From Magnetovibrio sp. (GTDB taxonomy: Bacteria; Pseudomonadota; Alphaproteobacteria; Rhodospirillales; Magnetovibrionaceae), in the NCBI GenBank assembly GCA_016763255.1, contig JAESUA010000314.1:1-10490 (forward strand): DNA of 10,490 bases, written 5' to 3'. The translations under genes and the position numbers were made by a program. Shown here in pieces: positions 6,437-10,490 of this stretch. Within the stretch, counting starts at the first letter, position 1. The number at the start of each line of letters is the position of its first letter. Below the pieces are notes generated by a model. The model saw nothing but the letters and a program-made list of their open reading frames with translations, ran no database searches and was not told the DNA's origin.

Positions 6437-8064
6437 CCTCTCGGGCCTTCGTAGGCGGGATGATGCGGATCGAGATCGGCAAAGCGGGTGAACTCGCCTT
6501 GGAACGACAGGCGAATATCGCCGATCGGGCCGTGACGCTGTTTGCCGATGATCACGTCGCCGATGTTTTTGACCTTCTCGAGCTTTTCTTCCCACTCGGC
6601 AATTTTATCGAGGTTGTCCGGATCGGGACGTTTGCGCTCGTGATAATATTCAGGGCGGTAGATGAACATCACCACGTCGGCATCTTGCTCGATCGAACCT
6701 GATTCACGCAGATCCGAAAGCTGCGGGCGTGGTGGGTCACGACTTTCGACGGCACGTGACAGCTGTGATAAGGCGATCACCGGAATGTTCAATTCTTCGG
6801 CCAAGGTTTTGAGGCCACGGGTGATTTCCGACACTTCGTTGACGCGGCCGTCGTTTGATCCCGGCGGCGACGAAATCAGCTGCAAATAATCGACCACGAT
6901 GAGCCCTAAATTGTGCTGACGTTTAAGTCGTCGTGAACGGGTGCGCAGTGCCGAAACCGTCAGCGCCGGGGTGTCGTCAATGAACAACGGAATGCGGTGA
7001 AGTTCTTGAGAAGCCACCACAAGGCGCGTGAACTCATCATTGGTCAATTCGCCTTTGCGCATTTTGGAAGATGAAATTTCCACCTGCTCGGACAAAATAC
7101 GTGCGGCCAACTGTTCGGATGACATTTCCAGCGAGAAGAAGCCCACCACCGCGCCTTCTTCGCCACCCGACTTGTGGTACGAGTAGGCGGCGTTGTAAGC
7201 AATGTTGGTGACCAGCGCGGTTTTGCCCATGGAGGGCCGACCGGCGAGAATCAAAAGATCCGAGTTGTGCAAACCGCCGAGCATTTGATCCAGATCGGTC
7301 AACCCTGTGGTGACACCAGCTAGGGCACCGTCACGTTTGTGGGCGGCTTCGGCGACATGAATGGCTTCTACGATGGCGGTGCGAAAATCTTGAAAACCAC
7401 CTTCGATATCACCTTGGGTGGCGAGGTCATAAAGCTGTTGTTCGGATTTTTCGATCTGATTGGTTGCGGTTTGCAGGGTGCCTTCATCAAAGGCGGAATT
7501 GACCATTTCGGTGCCCAGGTGAATCAGTTCGCGCTTCATGTGCAAATCGTAAATAATACGACCGTATTCACCGGCGTTGATGATGGTCACCGCGCTGGCC
7601 GCCAATTCGGCCAGATACACGGTGCCGCCCATGGCGACCAGTTCATCGTTGCCTGCGAAAAAACCCGACAAGGTCACCGGATCGGCGATCTGTCCATTTT
7701 CCATCAGTTTTTGTGCGGCGTCCCATATTTTGCCATGTTCGGGAACGGCAAAATGTTCGGCGCGCAAAAATTCCGATACCCGCTCATAGGCACGATTGTT
7801 GGTGAAGATCGCCCCCAGCAACGCTTTTTCCGCCTCTAAATTATGCGGTAGCGTGCGGTAGGTCGGCGCGTCAACCAGCGTAGCCGTAGCCGTAGCCGTG
7901 GTCGCAGTAGGCGCAGGAGATTGTGGTGTGCCCTGGGTGTCACCAGCAATCGCCATATCGATGTCTTCACCGGGTGCAAGTGGCTCGAACCCCGCCATTT
8001 CGTCGGAGTGGGGAGCGTGCTCCGGCCCATGTTCGGGTATCGGATTGATGTTGTCTGTCGTCAT
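6433..8064 (-). CDS. dnaB: Replicative DNA helicase DnaB
   Basis: Hexameric 5'-3' helicase that unwinds DNA at the replication fork and recruits primase. 543 residues from the chosen start. A Pro/Ala/Thr- and Glu-rich N-terminal extension of about 65 residues precedes the DnaB N-terminal helical domain (from YRTLPHNLEAEKALLGAIF, about 69-176). The RecA-like C-terminal domain has Walker A GRPSMGKT (275-282), Walker B LIVVDYLQL (388-396), the SQLSRAVESR segment (433-442) and the GKQRHGPIGD segment near residue 510 with the arginine finger region. No intein or insertion is seen. The ATG at 8064 gives a plausible N-terminus but has no clear Shine-Dalgarno; an in-frame ATG at 8136 would add 24 residues and also lacks one, so the exact start is uncertain. 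It overlaps the proposed alr start by four bases. Confidence 0.95.
   Translation of the reverse strand: MTTDNINPIPEHGPEHAPHSDEMAGFEPLAPGEDIDMAIAGDTQGTPQSPAPTATTATATATLVDAPTYRTLPHNLEAEKALLGAIFTNNRAYERVSEFLRAEHFAVPEHGKIWDAAQKLMENGQIADPVTLSGFFAGNDELVAMGGTVYLAELAASAVTIINAGEYGRIIYDLHMKRELIHLGTEMVNSAFDEGTLQTATNQIEKSEQQLYDLATQGDIEGGFQDFRTAIVEAIHVAEAAHKRDGALAGVTTGLTDLDQMLGGLHNSDLLILAGRPSMGKTALVTNIAYNAAYSYHKSGGEEGAVVGFFSLEMSSEQLAARILSEQVEISSSKMRKGELTNDEFTRLVVASQELHRIPLFIDDTPALTVSALRTRSRRLKRQHNLGLIVVDYLQLISSPPGSNDGRVNEVSEITRGLKTLAEELNIPVIALSQLSRAVESRDPPRPQLSDLRESGSIEQDADVVMFIYRPEYYHERKRPDPDNLDKIAEWEEKLEKVKNIGDVIIGKQRHGPIGDIRLSFQGEFTRFADLDPHHPAYEGPRG
7879..7902 (-). repeat. Short hexanucleotide tandem repeat in the dnaB N-terminal linker
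   Basis: On the plus strand CGTAGC is present three times in a row (7879-7896) followed by a degenerate copy, CGTGGT. It encodes alternating Thr-Ala residues in the low-complexity stretch before the DnaB N-terminal domain. As the unit is 6 bases, gain or loss of a copy keeps the reading frame. Confidence 0.6.
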
Positions 8065-8149
8065 GGCGAGATCATATCGATGTGGCCTGAATTTGGAACA
8101 AAAGCCTGTGTGAATTAATGTGGAAAGCGGGGACATCGTTCACAAATAT

Positions 8150-8160
8150 TGTTCTGAACA
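8150..8160. promoter_or_regulatory. Small perfect palindrome upstream of dnaB
   Basis: TGTTC-T-GAACA is an 11-base palindrome (arms 8150-8154 and 8156-8160) just downstream of the candidate -10 box on the minus strand. It could be a regulator-binding site near the dnaB transcription start. The palindrome is seen directly; a function is speculative, and a single site of this length can arise by chance. Confidence 0.2.
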
Positions 8161-8165
8161 GGTGT

Positions 8166-8194
8166 AATATGTCTTGCTTTGTATATTTTAACAA
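8166..8194 (-). promoter_or_regulatory. Weak sigma-70-like promoter candidate for dnaB
   Basis: Reading the minus strand, TTGTTA (8194-8189) is separated by 17 bases from CATATT (8171-8166); each matches four of six consensus bases. It lies in an AT-rich patch about 100 bases before the dnaB start and downstream of the rplI hairpin, where a promoter is expected. The call rests on weak matches and position only. Confidence 0.3.
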
Positions 8195-8263
8195 AATCTA
8201 GTGCCTGTGCCTAAATGCGGTGTTGTTTGGATTTCAGGGGCTTGATTTGGTGTTTGGTCGTAG

Positions 8264-8298
8264 CAAGACGGCGCGCCCCATCGGGACGCGCCGTCTTG
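8264..8298 (-). terminator. Strong terminator-like hairpin after rplI
   Basis: CAAGACGGCGCG (8264-8275) is the exact reverse complement of CGCGCCGTCTTG (8287-8298). This 12-bp GC-rich stem continues after a C/A mismatch with CCC/GGG around a three-base loop (ATC). It begins 23 bases after the rplI stop and precedes dnaB, where an end of the ribosomal-protein transcript is expected. No clear U-run follows on either strand, so it may act as a non-canonical terminator, a 3' RNA-stabilising hairpin, or both. Confidence 0.65.
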
Positions 8299-8321
8299 AT
8301 CGATTGAGAAAGTAGAGCTGA

Positions 8322-8945
8322 TTATTCAGCTGTTTCTTCTTCAGCGGCTGCGACTTCACCGGCTTCGGCGAGTTCTTCAGCTTCGGCGTCAGCGGCACCA
8401 GCTTCGAACACGGCTTCGAGTTCGGCGGCTGCTTCGGCTGCTTCTTCTTCGTCATCACCGGTCACGGCACGGCCGGTATTGGCCTGGATGGTGGCTACGT
8501 CTTCGGAGCGTGCAACGTTGACGGTCACTGTCGTGGCGACTTCCGGGTGCAGGTTGACGGTGACGTCGAACAGACCCAAGGTCTTGATCGGGTGAGCGAG
8601 GTTCACCTGGCTGCGGTTCGCGGTGAAACCGGCTTTGGTGACTTCAGCGGCGATGTCGCGTGCGGCAACCGAACCATACAGTTGACCGGCTTCGCCAGCT
8701 TGACGGATCAAGGTGATGATCAGGCCTTCCATCTTGTCGGCAACGGTTTGAGCTTCATCACGCTGTTGGAGGTTTTCGGTTTCCAACTGGGCGCGCTGCG
8801 TTTCGAAGCGCTTTTTGTTGGCTTCGGTGGCGCGCAAAGCTTTTTCGCGTGGCAGCAGGTAGTTACGTGCAAAACCGGGTTTGACGTTAACGACGTCGCC
8901 CATCTGGCCGAGCTTTTCGATGCGTTCTAAAAGGATGACTTCCAT
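8322..8945 (-). CDS. rplI: 50S ribosomal protein bL9 with long acidic C-terminal tail
   Basis: bL9 of the large ribosomal subunit, which binds 23S rRNA near the L1 stalk and helps hold reading frame. The start [20 protein letters not shown] and the bL9 signature [17 protein letters not shown] (24-40) are clear. The long connecting helix (about 41-75) and the C-terminal domain (about 76-150) follow. 207 residues exceeds the usual about 150; the extra is an Ala/Glu-rich acidic tail (from about 163) with almost no other residue types. The ATG at 8945 was chosen over an upstream start at 8978 because GGAGG sits 6 bases before it and MEVILL is the conserved N-terminus. It is the last gene of the rpsF-rpsR-DUF2232-rplI unit, 46 bases after the DUF2232 gene. 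Confidence 0.97.
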   Translation of the reverse strand: MEVILLERIEKLGQMGDVVNVKPGFARNYLLPREKALRATEANKKRFETQRAQLETENLQQRDEAQTVADKMEGLIITLIRQAGEAGQLYGSVAARDIAAEVTKAGFTANRSQVNLAHPIKTLGLFDVTVNLHPEVATTVTVNVARSEDVATIQANTGRAVTGDDEEEAAEAAAELEAVFEAGAADAEAEELAEAGEVAAAEEETAE

Positions 8946-8957
8946 TTTATTCCTCCG

Positions 8958-8972
8958 GCTCCCTCTGGGAGC
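8958..8972 (-). promoter_or_regulatory. Small hairpin abutting the rplI ribosome-binding site
   Basis: GCTCCC (8958-8963) and GGGAGC (8967-8972) form a 6-bp stem with a TCT loop on the plus strand. In the minus-strand RNA the hairpin ends directly before CCGGAGG, the rplI Shine-Dalgarno. The CUCCC arm could alternatively pair with the GGAGG, so the element may tune rplI translation. This role is inference. Confidence 0.3.
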
Positions 8973-8991
8973 GGTCAATACGTTTACGTGT

Positions 8992-9969
8992 TTAAGTGGA
9001 TTTTTTCATGCGGCTTTTCAAGCCAACCCACTGTTCTAAAATTCCAAGTCCGGCGATCACCAGGACAAACCATCCCGAAAATAAAATCACCAGATAGATC
9101 ATGCCGAGCATCGCACCGCGAAACGGTGTTAATGACGCCAGCTTATGCACCACAGCCAGACCTAAGAGAAAGAACGGCACGGCCAGCACGATGACGGTGT
9201 TTTGGCCGATGTATTCCAATTCCCCCGATGTGATCAGCGCCAACAGCGCAGACCCCACCAAGGCCCAACTGAGCCAGTCGGGAAGCACAAGCTCCCTCAA
9301 CCGCGGGCTGGGGCGAAGATTTCGCCCGCCCTTGGCCACCAAACTTTGGGCGATGACCATATTCACCAACACCCCAAATGCCCACATGCCAGCCGCCATT
9401 CCGGCGAAATATGGCACCAAGGACAACACCGCTTGCTGCAGGACTTCTTCACCCTGCGGACCAGCAAAGGCATTGGCCATAGCGGTCAACGCCAGGGTCA
9501 CGTTTTCTTCCAACCCGCCACCGGTCAACAAGGACGCGGTGACGATCAAGGCCGCGCCCATCGCCGTGATCACGGCGACGATGTAACCCGCAGGAAACCA
9601 ACCCAAATCACCGGTCGGTGAACTGGGGTCGTGGGCCTTATCGGGGGCCTCGACTTTTTGTCCTGCCGGGATCGATCGGATCACCCCATAGGGGCCGGTC
9701 AACATCAGGCGAACAATCAGCCATGCGGGTGTGGCGTACAGCACCCCAAACACCAAACCCGACATGGGATTGGCCAACGCCACCACCGCAACGGCGGTTG
9801 CCGCTGCGATCGATGACGTGCGGGTCCCCAGTGCCAATCCCACCAACAAAAGCGGGATTGCATGCACCAAGGAAAGATAAAAAACAGCCATGCTGGCGCC
9901 TGACATAGATGCCAAGGCCAACATGCCGCTTAAAATCCCGGCCGTAATAGCAAGAAGTGTGTGATTCAT
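8992..9969 (-). CDS. DUF2232 (YybS-like) multi-pass membrane protein
   Basis: 325 residues from the ATG at 9969, with about 8-9 hydrophobic segments and a cytoplasmic-looking loop around residues 103-125 ([12 protein letters not shown]). The C-terminal part, with [20 protein letters not shown] and the ending [14 protein letters not shown], resembles the DUF2232 family, whose function is not established. Position supports the call: DUF2232 genes lie between rpsR and rplI in alphaproteobacteria, and the Bacillus relative yybS is also close to rplI and the replicative helicase gene. A GTG at 9987 would add six residues, but it lies inside an inverted repeat; neither start has a good Shine-Dalgarno, so the start is uncertain. 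Because it sits in a ribosomal-protein operon, its expression probably follows growth rate. Confidence 0.8.
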   Translation of the reverse strand: MNHTLLAITAGILSGMLALASMSGASMAVFYLSLVHAIPLLLVGLALGTRTSSIAAATAVAVVALANPMSGLVFGVLYATPAWLIVRLMLTGPYGVIRSIPAGQKVEAPDKAHDPSSPTGDLGWFPAGYIVAVITAMGAALIVTASLLTGGGLEENVTLALTAMANAFAGPQGEEVLQQAVLSLVPYFAGMAAGMWAFGVLVNMVIAQSLVAKGGRNLRPSPRLRELVLPDWLSWALVGSALLALITSGELEYIGQNTVIVLAVPFFLLGLAVVHKLASLTPFRGAMLGMIYLVILFSGWFVLVIAGLGILEQWVGLKSRMKKST

Positions 9970-9980
9970 GCCGGTGTGCC

Positions 9981-10002
9981 GGGACACAGCAAGCCGTGTC
10001 CC
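9981..10002 (-). promoter_or_regulatory. Hairpin in the rpsR-DUF2232 junction
   Basis: GGGACAC (9981-9987) and GTGTCCC (9996-10002) are perfect reverse complements with an 8-base loop. The hairpin begins 18 bases after the rpsR stop and ends 11 bases before the ATG chosen for the DUF2232 gene. No U-run follows. It could reduce read-through or protect the 3' end of a processed rpsF-rpsR message, lowering the membrane protein relative to the ribosomal proteins. Confidence 0.4.
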
Positions 10003-10020
10003 ATGCGACGCTCCACTGTC

Positions 10021-10248
10021 TTACTTAATAACGTAAGGCAAAAAGCCGAGGTAACGGGCGCGTTTGATCGCCTGAGACAGCTCACGTTGTTTCTTCGCAG
10101 AAACGGCGGTGATCCGGCTGGGGACGATTTTGCCGCGTTCGGAAACGTAACGGCTCAAAAGTTTGGTATCGCGATAATCGATGGTCGGCGCATTCGCACC
10201 CTTAAAAGGGCAAGACTTGCGACCGCGAAAGAAAGGACGACGAGCCAT
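10021..10248 (-). CDS. rpsR: 30S ribosomal protein bS18
   Basis: 75 residues, the usual length, with the conserved features of bS18: a basic N-terminus ([14 protein letters not shown]), [25 protein letters not shown] in the core, and the end [12 protein letters not shown]. It binds the 16S rRNA platform together with bS6, the product of the preceding gene. The start shares one base with the rpsF stop (TAATG), and a GGGAG ribosome-binding site lies 7 bases upstream within the end of rpsF. This gives tight translational coupling, which fits the paired assembly of bS6 and bS18. A single Cys (C13) remains of the N-terminal region that in some bacteria carries zinc-binding Cys residues. Confidence 0.98.
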   Translation of the reverse strand: MARRPFFRGRKSCPFKGANAPTIDYRDTKLLSRYVSERGKIVPSRITAVSAKKQRELSQAIKRARYLGFLPYVIK

Positions 10249-10490
10249 TATGCTTCTCCCTTGGAATCAGATGCCAGGGCTGCAGCAGGCGTCGCAGCAG
10301 GTGCTGCAGCGGCTGCGGGGGCGTCATCACGTTTGGGACGGTCATCACGACGCGGACGGTCGTCACGACGCGGACGGTCATCACGACGCGGGCGTTCGTC
10401 ACGGCTGGCTTTAGCGGCGAGGATCGCGCTGGGCTCGGGATCGATAGCATCGATGCGCAGGCTCAAGCTACGCAGCACGTCTTCGTGCAA
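10248..10490 (-). CDS. rpsF: 30S ribosomal protein bS6, C-terminal part (5' end outside window)
   Basis: The frame is open to the right edge and enters as [14 protein letters not shown], which matches the last helix and strand of bS6. The first part of the protein lies beyond the window. After the core, residues RDERPR then repeated RDDRPR units (four to five) form a charged Arg/Asp/Pro tail, followed by an Ala/Pro-rich stretch and the end SDSKGEA. bS6 tails vary widely; E. coli has a tail modified by addition of glutamates, but this one ends in GEA and is mixed-charge rather than poly-Glu. It is coupled to rpsR through TAATG. No start or leader can be seen. Confidence 0.92.
   Translation of the reverse strand: MHEDVLRSLSLRIDAIDPEPSAILAAKASRDERPRRDDRPRRDDRPRRDDRPKRDDAPAAAAAPAATPAAALASDSKGEA
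10323..10401 (-). repeat. 18-bp tandem repeat encoding the RDDRPR tail of bS6
   Basis: Four adjacent 18-base units (10330-10347, 10348-10365, 10366-10383, 10384-10401), plus a partial copy before them (10323-10329), follow the plus-strand pattern CGACGCGGACGGTCRTCA. The second and third copies differ at a single base; the outer copies are more diverged. Each unit encodes six residues (RDDRPR type), so copy-number changes stay in frame. Confidence 0.85.

Noticed and set aside
6437..6595. Upstream extension of alr inside dnaB (53 codons).
   Set aside because: The sequence is Arg-rich out-of-frame dnaB with no similarity to racemases, and the normal family length is reached without it.
8117..8127. 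TTTCCACA on the minus strand, similar to a DnaA box, next to the dnaB gene.
   Set aside because: At least two mismatches to TTATCCACA, a single copy, and no cluster or AT-rich unwinding element; chance is enough.
8138..8154. Two direct GTTC motifs upstream of dnaB, resembling an alphaproteobacterial LexA (SOS) box.
   Set aside because: The spacing is nine bases (GTTC-N9-GTTC), whereas the known box is GTTC-N7-GTTC, so it does not fit.
8946..8978. Upstream start of rplI at 8978.
   Set aside because: It would add 11 residues before the conserved MEVILL N-terminus, and a consensus GGAGG sits just before the ATG at 8945.

Overview
The window looks like chromosomal DNA of an alphaproteobacterium, most likely in or near Rhodospirillales. 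This is an inference from moderately GC-rich coding sequence, the DUF2232 membrane protein lying between rpsR and rplI, and the style of the proteins. I cannot name a genus. I see no tRNA, rRNA, CRISPR array, insertion sequence, phage gene or integration scar. Gene density is high, and the longest gap, about 257 bases, lies between rplI and dnaB.

Left part, plus strand (about 1-3294). The 3' part of a CBS-domain gene overlaps by four bases (ATGA) a 455-residue ArsB/NhaD-superfamily permease, which suggests a regulator and transporter made together. After a 111-base gap that holds an inverted repeat comes a membrane-bound sensor histidine kinase. Its extracytoplasmic DUF3365/Tll0287-like domain carries a c-type haem motif (CLKCH). 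No response regulator is next to it.

Right part, minus strand (10490 down to 3318). This is one co-directional stretch: rpsF (5' end outside the window), rpsR, a DUF2232 membrane protein, rplI, a strong terminator-like hairpin, dnaB, alr, mlaE, mlaF and a small NTF2/SnoaL-fold gene. rpsF and rpsR share one base (TAATG), and alr probably starts at a TTG overlapping the dnaB stop. The other gaps are short, except for the rplI-dnaB break, where the hairpin and a weak dnaB promoter candidate sit. The stretch therefore reads as two transcription units: a ribosomal-protein operon (bS6, bS18, DUF2232, bL9), and an operon joining replication (DnaB helicase), cell-wall precursor supply (alanine racemase) and envelope lipid transport (MlaE permease and MlaF ATPase). 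The substrate-binding MCE subunit MlaD is not next to mlaEF here.

The kinase gene and the NTF2-fold gene converge with only 23 bases between their stop codons. Most of the window is ordinary conserved core genome. The parts that merit a second look are the haem-type orphan kinase with a possible hairpin over its ribosome-binding site, the CBS/permease pair, the low-complexity tails on bS6 and bL9, and several small hairpins at gene starts in the ribosomal operon. I found no convincing undescribed multi-gene system.
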